DNA from: CAG-877 sp963660495
GTDB taxonomy: Bacteria; Bacillota_I; Bacilli_A; RF39; UBA660
NCBI GenBank assembly: GCA_963660495.1
Contig: CAVKYO010000031.1
Location: 1 to 26,274, forward strand
DNA: 26,274 bases
Reading direction: 5' to 3'
Below, piece after piece: positions 15,534 to 23,544 of the stretch. A program made the translations under genes and the position numbers. Within the stretch, counting starts at the first letter, position 1. Each line of letters opens with the position of its first letter. The notes beneath the pieces are model-generated. The model did no database searches. It had not been told where the DNA came from and was given only the letters and a program-made list of their open reading frames with translations.

Positions 15534-15542
15534 TGATATACT
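15534..15542 (+). promoter_or_regulatory. Extended -10 promoter of the radical SAM operon
   Basis: TGATATACT (TGn plus TATACT). A second TATAAT at 15550-15555 is also possible. Both precede AAGAGG and the ATG at 15585. Confidence 0.45.
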
Positions 15543-15584
15543 CTAAATATATAATATAAAAATTGAATAAGAGGTTATTGAAAT

Positions 15585-17225
15585 ATGAAAAAAAATTCTT
15601 CTAACAGCAAGATTTTAGTTTTAATTATAAAGGTGTACATAATTGCCATGATGTTTTTCATGATATTTTTTGGCAATCCGTTATTGTTTTTTGTCCCAAT
15701 AGCAATAATAGGAATTATAATATGGATTATAGTATTGAAAGAAGAAACCTCAGGCTCATCTGCCACCAGTAACTCAACAGAATCCACAAGTTTTGTTGAT
15801 AACTTTATACAAAACTTAAATGAAACAAGTGATACCAAAATTATTTCAACAGATATAGCTAAAACTACCGACTATAATCAAATTTATAATTTATCCGAAA
15901 CAGAGTTAGTAGAAACATTTCTTAAAAAAGAAATGGAAAAAGCTGGTATAAGTCAGAATTCCAATCTAATGCCAACAGAAATATTTAAAAGAAAAAAAAC
16001 ATTATGTAGTATTTTTTCTGCACTATTATTTACCTATATTTCTTTGATATTTTTCCATTTTCCAATAATAACTTATATTGTTGGTATAATTATTCTTATA
16101 ATATTACATAAAAAAACTAAAGATTACGATATAGTAAAATACTTAACCAAGGAAATTAAAGCAAGACCTGACGAAAAAATTTCGAATATTGTTATGGCTA
16201 GTAAAAATGATATGGTTGCTGATACTTATAAAAAAACGAAAACTATAATGAACTTAGTTGCCTTCTTTCTACCATTAATAATATTTATGACTCCGCATAT
16301 AATGTATGAAAAAACAACTAATGGCTATAATGTAAGATTTTATACATTTGGCTTAACTAATATGACAAGTGCTATAATACCATCTACTCATAACGGAGAA
16401 AACGTAGTAGGCTTACGTGGAAATACTTTTTCAAACATGCCATTTTTAAGGAAAGTAACATTGCCAGATACAATAAAAGAAATTAGAGGACAAGCATTTA
16501 AAAACGATTTTAGTCTTAATACCGTAAATATACCCAAAAATCTTGAATATTTAGGAGGCGGTGCATTTTATAATTGTACATCTATAACTTCAATAGTGCT
16601 ACCAGACACATTAACACACCTTGGAGGAGAATCTTTTAAAAATGCGGGTTCTTTAGAAACAATAAAATTATCCGAAAACATGACTGAGATAAGAGGTAAT
16701 ACATTTGAAAATTGTATTTCTTTAAAAGAAATTGTCATACCAGATAAAGTTACGAGAATAGGTGGACATGCATTCTATGGCGACACATCTTTACGCACAG
16801 TTACCCTTACTGAAAATAGTCAATTAAATGAAATTGGTTCATCAGCATTCAGATTATGTACAAATTTATATTCAATTACCATACCAATAGGTACATCTGT
16901 AAATGAAAGAGCTTTTAAAGAAAGCCCAACACATATTAATTATTTTGAGATGGGTAAAAAAAGCAAAAACGGGTATTTATCATTAGAAAGTTTACCTATG
17001 GAAATAGAAACAGAAAATTATGGTAATATTTTTATCAAAGTTGATAATGTAGAGTATATTAGCTATAATTACTGGAGTGTTCAGTTAAGTCTTACTGGAG
17101 GACTAAATCAAAGCGTAGGCTTTAGTAATTACCGTAATCCAATTTATATGAAAGATGACTTTAAAATCACAATATTAAATTGCAATTCTGATGGAAAAAT
17201 AGAAATAGAAGTAACTTATAATTAG
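15585..17225 (+). CDS. Multi-pass membrane protein with BspA-like leucine-rich repeats
   Basis: 546 residues. Hydrophobic segments lie near 10-28, 33-51, 140-156, 160-176 and 221-238, so there are about five membrane passes. From about 255 to 450 there are tandem LRR_5 (BspA-like) repeats of about 23 residues, seen as LRKVTLPDTIKEIRGQAF, LNTVNIPKNLEYLGGGAF, ITSIVLPDTLTHLGGESF and LKEIVIPDKVTRIGGHAF; these form a curved solenoid that usually binds proteins. The last ~90 residues are a beta-rich end. The repeat part should face one side of the membrane, probably outside, given five passes and a Lys-rich N-terminus. It is the first gene of the operon with the radical SAM gene 8 bases downstream, whose ribosome site overlaps this stop codon. 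The specific role is unknown; an anchor or recognition component is inference. Confidence 0.82.
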   Translation: MKKNSSNSKILVLIIKVYIIAMMFFMIFFGNPLLFFVPIAIIGIIIWIIVLKEETSGSSATSNSTESTSFVDNFIQNLNETSDTKIISTDIAKTTDYNQIYNLSETELVETFLKKEMEKAGISQNSNLMPTEIFKRKKTLCSIFSALLFTYISLIFFHFPIITYIVGIIILIILHKKTKDYDIVKYLTKEIKARPDEKISNIVMASKNDMVADTYKKTKTIMNLVAFFLPLIIFMTPHIMYEKTTNGYNVRFYTFGLTNMTSAIIPSTHNGENVVGLRGNTFSNMPFLRKVTLPDTIKEIRGQAFKNDFSLNTVNIPKNLEYLGGGAFYNCTSITSIVLPDTLTHLGGESFKNAGSLETIKLSENMTEIRGNTFENCISLKEIVIPDKVTRIGGHAFYGDTSLRTVTLTENSQLNEIGSSAFRLCTNLYSITIPIGTSVNERAFKESPTHINYFEMGKKSKNGYLSLESLPMEIETENYGNIFIKVDNVEYISYNYWSVQLSLTGGLNQSVGFSNYRNPIYMKDDFKITILNCNSDGKIEIEVTYN

Positions 17226-17233
17226 GAGTAAAT

Positions 17234-18988
17234 ATGGAAGAAAATATAAAATATATACATTTATTATATGTGCCAACTATGGCTTGTAATATGTGCTGCA
17301 AATATTGCTACTTAGAAGAAAACACAATAGATGAAAAAACAGATTATCAAGCTATAGATACTCTAAAATATGCCGTTAATAAATTTAAAGAATCAAATGT
17401 TTATCCATTTAATATCTCACTACATGGAGGAGAAGTAACAACCTTAGATAAACAAACATTTCATGATTTAATAGAATATATTTCAAACTATTATAGAGAA
17501 AATAAAAAACTAATAACAGATGCTGGTTTCAAATTAGGCAGTCCACATATCAAAACTAATATGTATAATTTAGAAAAGCACATTGATACAATCAAAAAAT
17601 TTAATGTGTCAGTTTCCGGAAGCTTAGATCTGCCATTTACATTACATGATGAATATCGCGTTACAAAAGGAAATAAAAAAACCTTAAATAAAATACTTGG
17701 AAATATTAATCTTATGAAAGATATTCCCAATAAGAAAAAAGTTTCCGCAACAATATTTAAAGAACACTATAAACACATAGATGAAATTATAAAAGACATA
17801 AAATATCTTCATAAAAATACTTGCTTAGATATGAACGACTTTAATTTCATGATTGGATTTGATTATAATTCAAATGGCATACTACATCATATAACAGAAG
17901 AAGAACAAGTAGACTTCTATAAAAAATTGCATGAAGAGTTTGATGGTACTGATTTAGATACAGGTGTTAATGGACCTTGGTTTGATGAGTTTGGACCAGA
18001 GTACTGTACTAATTGTGATAACTGTGGAGAAAAGTTCTTTTTACTAGAAAAAAATGGGGATATATATTCTTGCGTAAGAGGTCAAAAAAATAAAGACTAC
18101 TATTATGGCAACATATACACAGATACTGTGGAAAAAATATTATTAACTGCTAAAAATAAAATCTTTTTAAATCACAATAAGTTACCATTCAATGAAAAGT
18201 GTGAAAAATGTCAATACTTATATCTTTGTAAAACAGGATGCCCATTTGTAAAGAATACCTATAATTCTAATAAAAGTTATACATGCAAGCTTCAACAAGA
18301 ACTATATAAAGATCGCAACTATCAAAAAGATGCGTACAATGATGAAACAGTTTATAAATATGTTTCTAAAATGCGTATAGATGACATAAAAAAATATCTT
18401 CCTATGGAAAAAAGTGAAAATGACGAATATCCAAGTCTAAAAGAAATAATTTCAACAGATGAAAAATTGAAATATATCTATAGTGACGATGCATTTATCC
18501 TTGAATTAGATGGAAAAGATTATAAATTATCATCACAAATAATTAAGTCAATAAAAGAAATAATATATATAACACCGTTTAGTAAAGTAACAATTCATAT
18601 GAAAAAAAACATTATCAAAGAACAGTGTGAATATCCAGAAAACAACTCTTTATATATCATGCTGTTATCTGGAAACTTAGTTACATATGGAGATGAAAAT
18701 AGAACTAAACAGAGACACATCGCTACGCTTCAAGTATATAAAGGCGTTTTAGACGAAATAGAAAATATTAAAGAAGACTATTATTCGTATGATATAACTA
18801 CACTGTTCAAAGAATATAAAAATAGTTTTTCAACAACGAATCCCAATAATATATTCTTTACAACATCAGCCCTAAGAGATTGCCATTATCTTAAACAAAA
18901 AGAAAATGCCTACTATCATATTCAAGCTATAAATTTACCATTTCAAAATATAGAATTTTACTATCTAGATAAGGAGTTGAAAAAATGA
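17234..18988 (+). CDS. Radical SAM/SPASM peptide-maturase-like enzyme with a C-terminal extension
   Basis: 584 residues. The radical SAM cluster motif is Cys18-x3-Cys22-x2-Cys25 in ACNMCCKYCY, with a GGE motif at 65-67 (HGGEV) and VSGSLD (127-132) for SAM binding. A SPASM-type C-terminal segment (about 250-355) holds Cys258, 261, 264, 280, 323, 326, 332, 336 and 351, enough for two auxiliary iron-sulfur clusters. Enzymes of this build modify ribosomal peptides or proteins (thioether, C-C or epimer formation). Residues about 365-584 are an extra region I cannot assign. TAGGAG precedes the start. The last bases overlap the next gene in ATGA, showing translational coupling to the polyasparagine protein, which is therefore the first candidate substrate. 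That link is inference. Confidence 0.9.
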   Translation: MEENIKYIHLLYVPTMACNMCCKYCYLEENTIDEKTDYQAIDTLKYAVNKFKESNVYPFNISLHGGEVTTLDKQTFHDLIEYISNYYRENKKLITDAGFKLGSPHIKTNMYNLEKHIDTIKKFNVSVSGSLDLPFTLHDEYRVTKGNKKTLNKILGNINLMKDIPNKKKVSATIFKEHYKHIDEIIKDIKYLHKNTCLDMNDFNFMIGFDYNSNGILHHITEEEQVDFYKKLHEEFDGTDLDTGVNGPWFDEFGPEYCTNCDNCGEKFFLLEKNGDIYSCVRGQKNKDYYYGNIYTDTVEKILLTAKNKIFLNHNKLPFNEKCEKCQYLYLCKTGCPFVKNTYNSNKSYTCKLQQELYKDRNYQKDAYNDETVYKYVSKMRIDDIKKYLPMEKSENDEYPSLKEIISTDEKLKYIYSDDAFILELDGKDYKLSSQIIKSIKEIIYITPFSKVTIHMKKNIIKEQCEYPENNSLYIMLLSGNLVTYGDENRTKQRHIATLQVYKGVLDEIENIKEDYYSYDITTLFKEYKNSFSTTNPNNIFFTTSALRDCHYLKQKENAYYHIQAINLPFQNIEFYYLDKELKK

Positions 18989-19332
18989 ATAAAGAACCCG
19001 AGACCTATGCAGAATTGATGAGACAGAAAAGATGTGTAGAATTAACGAAGTATTTTATCCTAACAAAAGCACAGATAGAACAAATATATCAGTTTTTAAC
19101 AGACAATCCAGAAGGTAAAGTTAGCTGTTCTGGCGACATTATAAAATTAATTGCTGGGCAAAAGGTAGAACTAATAAACACACAACGCACTTCTACAACA
19201 ATAGATACTATAGAATGTTCAAACAGTAGCTTTGACATAATTAGTCACTATACATCATCTGGTTCTTATTCAGGAGGCTCATCATCAAATAACAATAATA
19301 ATAACAATAACAATAACAATAATAATAGATAG
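18985..19332 (+). CDS. Small protein with a Ser/Gly stretch and 13-Asn tail; candidate radical SAM substrate
   Basis: 115 residues. Residues 1-90 form a charged, mostly helical then beta-like region (YAELMRQKRCVELTKYF, KAQIEQIYQFLTDN) with Cys17, Cys48 and Cys78. Residues 91-101 are Ser/Gly/Tyr-rich (SSGSYSGGSSS), followed by Asn102 to Asn114 and a final Arg. No signal peptide or membrane segment is seen. It starts inside the stop codon of the radical SAM gene (ATGA) with AAGGAG 8 bases upstream. The layout of a folded or leader-like N-terminus plus a low-complexity C-terminal core recalls ribosomally made, modified peptides such as glycine-rich repeat precursors, but no published family with a polyasparagine core is known to me. 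It could instead be a partner or chaperone with a flexible tail. Confidence 0.8.
   Translation: MNKEPETYAELMRQKRCVELTKYFILTKAQIEQIYQFLTDNPEGKVSCSGDIIKLIAGQKVELINTQRTSTTIDTIECSNSSFDIISHYTSSGSYSGGSSSNNNNNNNNNNNNNR
19288..19326 (+). repeat. (AAY)13 trinucleotide repeat encoding 13 asparagines
   Basis: Thirteen consecutive AAT or AAC codons, in the mixed order T C T T T C T C T C T T T at third positions. Changes in copy number would keep the frame, so the tail length may vary between strains. Confidence 0.95.
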
Positions 19333-19342
19333 GAGAAGAAGT

Positions 19343-20362
19343 ATGCCATTATTATCTGACAATTATCATATTAAAAAATTAAATAAATATGGAATTAATA
19401 TTAAAACTAAGTATATCGTTGACAACACAATACTAGAACGTAATACTAATAACTCCAAAAATGATGATATTTCTAATGGTATAAGATGTGAAAAAGATTA
19501 TTACATAAGTAATCAACTATTACATGTTGAAAAAAAATTTGACTCCAGAATTGAGTACACTTTCATCTCAAAAGCTGCAGAAAATACTGAATATACCTGT
19601 CATAATTGTGGAATGCATTCTAAACTAAAAGACTTTTTAGAAGGTTGTCCATATTGCCGAACTTACTACAACATTGACTACACAAATAAAGATTTAGGAA
19701 GTAAATACCATTATGATAGAGTATTAAAAAGTAATACATACAGAATAGTAACAGCTATAATAGATTTAATAATTAGTTTTATACTAAGTTATGTGTACAT
19801 AAAAGCAACTGGTAGAACATTCAATGGTTATGATATTTCCAAAATATTTATATATAGTCTAATTTTAGCGGCAATTTTATATTATCTTTTTTATATAGTT
19901 GATGCATACATAGTTTTAACACCAATAAAAATATATAAAGATAAACAAAATAAAAAACAAATAGACTTTTGGAACAGAACAAAAATAGATAAGAAAAAAT
20001 TTTTCAATAATTTCAATTATGAAGTAAGAAAAAAATACTATAGCGAAGAAAATATAATAGACTATGATGTACTAGATTACCTAAGTTTTCAAGAATCAAC
20101 TAAAAACAATAACTTATATGTTGAAGTAGTTGCAGATGTAAGAATCGTTTACTTTCAAAATAATAAAATAATATCAAAAACTATGAACCAGAGATATTTA
20201 ATGAAAAAACTTAATATAGAACCATTAAAACTTAATGACAAAGAACATCTTATAAAATGTCATTCTTGTGGAGCAAGCATAAATATTGCTGATGGCGAAT
20301 GTTCTTATTGTCATACAAAAATAAAATATTTTCAAGAATGGATTTTAGAAGATAATAATTAA
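19343..20362 (+). CDS. Membrane protein with two zinc ribbons (TIM44-like family)
   Basis: 339 residues. A first zinc ribbon has Cys86, Cys89, Cys102 and Cys105 (CHNCG, CPYC); two transmembrane segments follow (about 134-153 and 166-192), then a soluble region (about 205-290) resembling the Tim44-like domain of Firmicutes zinc-ribbon membrane proteins, and a second ribbon near the end with Cys306, Cys309, Cys320 and Cys323 (CHSCG, CSYC). With two passes both ribbons lie on the same side, most likely the cytosol. It begins 10 bases after the polyasparagine gene, whose stop codon overlaps the AGGAG ribosome site, so the four genes are one operon. A role in presenting or moving the modified product across the membrane is inference; no catalytic residues are visible. 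Confidence 0.82.
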   Translation: MPLLSDNYHIKKLNKYGINIKTKYIVDNTILERNTNNSKNDDISNGIRCEKDYYISNQLLHVEKKFDSRIEYTFISKAAENTEYTCHNCGMHSKLKDFLEGCPYCRTYYNIDYTNKDLGSKYHYDRVLKSNTYRIVTAIIDLIISFILSYVYIKATGRTFNGYDISKIFIYSLILAAILYYLFYIVDAYIVLTPIKIYKDKQNKKQIDFWNRTKIDKKKFFNNFNYEVRKKYYSEENIIDYDVLDYLSFQESTKNNNLYVEVVADVRIVYFQNNKIISKTMNQRYLMKKLNIEPLKLNDKEHLIKCHSCGASINIADGECSYCHTKIKYFQEWILEDNN

Positions 20363-20575
20363 TAAAGTAAATTATAAAGGTTGAGCAAAGAACTATATAG
20401 ATAAAAAATAATAGAAAAAACAGTTAGAAAGTTACTAACAATAACTAACAAAATATATAATTTGTATTATATAAGTCTCTTTAATTATAATTTATGAATT
20501 ATATATACATATATATAAACATAAAATTGTAAGTAAAAACACACAAATACGAACATAAAAACAAAAAAACAAATT

Positions 20576-20597
20576 AAAAGCTGATTATGGCTTTTTC
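20576..20597 (+). terminator. Probable terminator of the radical SAM operon
   Basis: AAAAGC (20576-20581) pairs with GCTTTT (20590-20595) around TGATTATG, preceded by an A-rich arm and followed by TC. The stem is short. Confidence 0.45.
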
Positions 20598-20606
20598 TGT
20601 TATAAT
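20598..20606 (+). promoter_or_regulatory. Extended -10 promoter of the transglutaminase-like gene
   Basis: TGTTATAAT, perfect TGn-TATAAT, beginning directly after the terminator. A leader of about 87 bases follows. Confidence 0.55.
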
Positions 20607-20658
20607 GAAATTATAAGTACAAAATTAATATATAAAATAAGTGCTAAGTTAAAGATAT

Positions 20659-20683
20659 AATATGAATAAAACACATTCATATT
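20659..20683 (+). promoter_or_regulatory. Hairpin abutting the ribosome binding site
   Basis: AATATGAAT and ATTCATATT form a 9-bp stem with a 7-base loop, ending two bases before the GAGGAG site (20686-20691). It may affect ribosome access to the start at 20700. Confidence 0.5.
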
Positions 20684-20699
20684 ACGAGGAGAAATATAT

Positions 20700-21644
20700 A
20701 TGGAGTTAAACAAGCGATTAGAAGAATTAGAAAATAATGACTGCGATATTGTTATACAAAATGATCCGATTCCAAATAAGCCAATGATTAGATGTAAAGG
20801 TTTTCTTGGTAAAAAGGTTATAATTAAAGCGTATAGTGATTTAAAATACGGATTTTATCTTGATGATGATGAACTATATAAAGATTTTATCAATAAAAAA
20901 AGTGATGAAGATAGAAATATTGGAACCGATATAAACTTGATTCAACAAACTATTAATGATTATTTTGTTGGAAAAGATTCAGGAGTACAAGAAGTAAGAG
21001 AAAATCTTGCACAAAGAGGACAATATATACACTCGATTAAAGAATATAAATCACATGGTGGTGTGTGTGCTCATAAGGCAGCTGTTGCTAATAATTTACT
21101 AGCTGTATTAGGATATGACTGTGAAATGGTTTGGAGTAATACCGGTTCTGAAAATCACGCCTTTATCATTATTCACGATAATGACAAACATTATATTTAT
21201 GATCCTACCAATAGAAGTAGATTACAAGACAAATCTGGTCATGAATGGAAAACTCCAACATTAGTTGAAAAAACAGAAGAAGAAATAAAAGTCTTTTATG
21301 CAGGACAAGAGGATCTGGTTATATCTGAAGAAGATGAAAAAATAAAGAATGCCAAGCAGAACAATTCAGATTATTATATAAAATTACCAAAAATTAGATA
21401 TTCAACCAGACATAATATTAAAGACATAGACGCCCAACCGGAAACAGCGGATAGTGTTATTGAAAAATATGTAGCTGATCTAAAAGATAAAGGTCTAAAC
21501 GAAAATGAAATAGTTCAAGTTCTTGGAAAAGTTAGGCAAGATGCAATTCTAGGTATGACACCAAAAGTACCTAAACTAGAAAATGTATATGCTGCTATGC
21601 GAAACAAAGAAAGTAGTAACAAAACAAACACGCAAAAAAAATAA
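20700..21644 (+). CDS. Transglutaminase-like (papain-fold) cysteine protein
   Basis: 314 residues, no signal peptide. The centre has a transglutaminase-like catalytic triad: Cys123 in HGGVCAHKAAVANNLLA, His153 in GSENHAFIII and Asp168 in YIYDPTN, with the usual spacing. The N-terminal ~100 residues are unassigned; the C-terminal ~90 residues are charged and helical (ENEIVQVLGKVRQDAI) with a Lys-rich end. The fold includes transglutaminases, peptidases and acyltransferases; the reaction here is unknown. It is a single gene with its own promoter and a hairpin next to its GAGGAG site. No clear terminator follows, and the next gene has a separate promoter. Confidence 0.75.
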   Translation: MELNKRLEELENNDCDIVIQNDPIPNKPMIRCKGFLGKKVIIKAYSDLKYGFYLDDDELYKDFINKKSDEDRNIGTDINLIQQTINDYFVGKDSGVQEVRENLAQRGQYIHSIKEYKSHGGVCAHKAAVANNLLAVLGYDCEMVWSNTGSENHAFIIIHDNDKHYIYDPTNRSRLQDKSGHEWKTPTLVEKTEEEIKVFYAGQEDLVISEEDEKIKNAKQNNSDYYIKLPKIRYSTRHNIKDIDAQPETADSVIEKYVADLKDKGLNENEIVQVLGKVRQDAILGMTPKVPKLENVYAAMRNKESSNKTNTQKK

Positions 21645-21663
21645 TAATAAAGGTACTAAATGA

Positions 21664-21672
21664 TGTTATAAT
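21664..21672 (+). promoter_or_regulatory. Extended -10 promoter of the DUF1653/WYL pair
   Basis: TGTTATAAT, perfect TGn-TATAAT, 17 bases before the ATG at 21690; the leader is only about 10 bases with GGAGG at 21679-21683. Confidence 0.55.
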
Positions 21673-21689
21673 TATGTTGGAGGGATAAT

Positions 21690-21935
21690 ATGAATAAAGT
21701 AAAAATAAATGGCATATATAAACACTTTAAAGGAAACTATTACTTAGTTGTTGATACTGCTAAATACTCAGAAACTGGTGAAGAATGTGTTGTCTATAGA
21801 GCTCTATATGGAAACAATGACCTATGGGTAAGACCAATGAACATGTTCTTAAGTGAAGTGGAACATGAAAAGTATCCAGATATAAAACAAAAATATCGTT
21901 TTGAATTACAAGAAATAGAAAGTGCCATTAAATAA
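21690..21935 (+). CDS. DUF1653 family protein
   Basis: 81 residues matching the small DUF1653 family in full: GIYKHFKGNYYLVVDTAKYS, ETGEECVVYRALYGNNDLWV and RPMNMFLSEV. Family members are standalone all-beta cytosolic proteins of unknown function found across bacteria. GGAGG precedes the start. It lies 8 bases upstream of the WYL-type regulator, so the two are co-transcribed and translation is probably coupled because the second gene has no good ribosome site. Confidence 0.9.
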   Translation: MNKVKINGIYKHFKGNYYLVVDTAKYSETGEECVVYRALYGNNDLWVRPMNMFLSEVEHEKYPDIKQKYRFELQEIESAIK

Positions 21936-21943
21936 GTGAAATT

Positions 21944-22546
21944 ATGTCAAAAGTATCTAATGCCATAACTTTATTAGAATTATTGAACTCTGGACGTAAA
22001 TATAGTATCAAAGAATTATCTGATATTTTAGAAGTTTCTGAAAGGATGATACGAGTTTACAAAGAAGACCTAGAAAAAGCCGGTATTTATATTGAGTCCA
22101 TACTAGGACCATATGGTGGCTATTTTTTAAGAAAACCAGTTAAAGTACCTATCAGAAGGTTTAAAGAAAGTGACTACAAAATATTAGATAACTATATCGG
22201 TACTGAAACAGATCTAGAACAAAAAGAAAAACTTCTAAATCTCCAAGAAAAAATAAAAGGAATCTACATCGGCTCAAAACAAGATACAAATAAGTTTAAA
22301 TTAGATGAAGAGACTCAAAAGAAATTTAATTTACTAACAAGAGCCATAAAAGAAAAAAGGAAAGTAAAAATTCGTTATTATTCTTACAACAAAGGAGAAA
22401 ATGAAAGAATAATAGATCCCGCAGAAATGTTCTTATTTCAAAACGGTTGGTATTGTGCGGCTTTCTGTGAAAAGAAACAAGATATTAGACATTTTGAATT
22501 GAAAAGAATTATAGCTTATGAATTATTAAATGAAAAATATGAGTAG
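21944..22546 (+). CDS. HTH/WYL-domain transcriptional regulator
   Basis: 200 residues. An N-terminal HTH_11 winged helix (about 1-62: SIKELSDILEVSERMIRVYK, GPYGGYFL) is typical of WYL regulators such as YafY-like proteins. A linker helix region follows, then a WYL domain (about 128-195: KVKIRYYSYNKGENERIIDP, QNGWYCAAFCEKKQDIRHFE), with WYC in place of W-Y-L. WYL domains bind nucleic acid or small ligands. The usual C-terminal extension (WCX) is missing, giving 200 instead of about 310 residues, but the end looks natural. The ATG has almost no Shine-Dalgarno sequence and probably depends on coupling to the DUF1653 gene 8 bases upstream. A strong terminator follows. Confidence 0.88.
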   Translation: MSKVSNAITLLELLNSGRKYSIKELSDILEVSERMIRVYKEDLEKAGIYIESILGPYGGYFLRKPVKVPIRRFKESDYKILDNYIGTETDLEQKEKLLNLQEKIKGIYIGSKQDTNKFKLDEETQKKFNLLTRAIKEKRKVKIRYYSYNKGENERIIDPAEMFLFQNGWYCAAFCEKKQDIRHFELKRIIAYELLNEKYE

Positions 22547-22556
22547 ACGAAATATT

Positions 22557-22597
22557 TCCTCCTCTCAAGTTATATTGAACTTGAGGAGGATTTTTTT
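22557..22597 (+). terminator. Strong terminator whose stem contains the next gene's ribosome binding site
   Basis: A 13-bp stem (TCCTCCTC and AAGTT against AACTTGAGGAGGA, with a two-base bulge) and ATATTG loop is followed by seven T. The right arm carries AGGAGG (22584-22589), the only good ribosome site for the ATG at 22598, which follows the T-run directly. Confidence 0.85.
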
Positions 22598-23518
22598 ATG
22601 GAAAAGAACATGAAAATTAATTTTGAATATTTAAAAAGGAGGGTAGAAGATGCGTTAGACAAAACCGATTTAGAGTTCATAAGAAGTTGTCTTTTAGAAA
22701 TAAAAGATGCAAGTATAGTATCAGGTGTAGGAGGCTCTAGTGTTGTAAGTGAATTTGGTAGTAAAGTACTAAATCAAAAAAATGGCATAATAAGTATCAA
22801 CTGTGAACCAAGAGATTTCTTATATCAAAGAATTTCTGGTTTTAAGAATGTCATTTCTTGTAGTTATTCAGGAAATAACTATGGTGTTGATTTATCATTC
22901 GATAATGAACTAAAAAAGTATTTATTATCCAACAACCCGTCAACATCTGAAGATGTAGTAAATTTACAATATCAAACAACAATAGACAAAGAAAGAAGTT
23001 TTATATCTTTAGGAGCAACTTTAATTCCAGTAAGTATTTTAATGGATTACTATTTAGAAGGAGAAGATAACAAATTATTAGACTTGATTGTAGAAAAAGA
23101 TTTTTCTTTTGAACTGAGTCACGTTTATGAAATATTTTCAGGGCATGATACAAGAACTGCAGCAAAGTATTTAGAGTCAACCTTAGTAGAATCAGGTATA
23201 GGTATACCTATAGTACATGATAAGTATTCATACTGTCATGGTCGTTCAACCTTATCAACTGTCCAACGAAGTAATGCTATCTACTTCAACAGAGGAACTG
23301 AGTTTGATAAGATGATGGTAGAAGAATTGAAACAATATTACCAAGATGTAGTAGTTATTGACTCAAAAGCAGATGACCAAGTTATAGATGATTTTCAAAT
23401 GCTTGTTCAAGCAATGTATTTAACTAAGTATCTAGCAGAAAGACAATCAAAAGACTTATCAAAAGTCGAATATTCACCAGTGACCAAAAAATTGTATAAG
23501 TATTCTGGTCAAATATAA
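22598..23518 (+). CDS. SIS-domain protein (sugar isomerase-like)
   Basis: 306 residues with the double SIS layout of sugar-phosphate binding proteins. The first SIS unit has SGVGGSSVVSEFGSKVL (42-58) and SCSYSGNNYGVDL (87-99), the S-x-S-G-N/T phosphosugar loop. The second unit (about 175-300) has AAKYLESTLVESGIGIPIV and CHGRSTLS, like the H-G segment of GlmS isomerase domains. It may isomerise or sense an amino-sugar phosphate; the glutaminase part of GlmS is absent. Start choice: AGGAGG 8 bases upstream of 22598, but that site lies in the terminator stem, so expression may depend on the stem being open. No separate promoter is visible between the terminator and the gene. Confidence 0.75.
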   Translation: MEKNMKINFEYLKRRVEDALDKTDLEFIRSCLLEIKDASIVSGVGGSSVVSEFGSKVLNQKNGIISINCEPRDFLYQRISGFKNVISCSYSGNNYGVDLSFDNELKKYLLSNNPSTSEDVVNLQYQTTIDKERSFISLGATLIPVSILMDYYLEGEDNKLLDLIVEKDFSFELSHVYEIFSGHDTRTAAKYLESTLVESGIGIPIVHDKYSYCHGRSTLSTVQRSNAIYFNRGTEFDKMMVEELKQYYQDVVVIDSKADDQVIDDFQMLVQAMYLTKYLAERQSKDLSKVEYSPVTKKLYKYSGQI

Positions 23519-23544
23519 AAATATGATAAATATTATTACAAGCA

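Larger units (their letters stand above)
20363..20699 (+). other. Very AT-rich spacer between operons
   Basis: No gene is seen. It holds a GTTAG/CTAAC hairpin with a further CTAAC copy (about 20422-20450), an AT alternating stretch (about 20495-20518), and then the terminator, promoter and hairpin listed separately. Confidence 0.5.

Noticed and set aside
19288..19326. Polyasparagine tract as a sign of a non-bacterial (eukaryotic) origin
   Set aside because: It sits in a tight operon with bacterial ribosome sites, and its codons are mixed.
20495..20520. Alternating AT stretch as a replication origin
   Set aside because: No DnaA boxes or origin-associated genes are near; short AT repeats are expected at this composition.
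22636..22652. AAGGAGGG followed by ATG inside the SIS gene as an alternative start
   Set aside because: The ATG at 22650 is out of frame and meets a stop after two codons.
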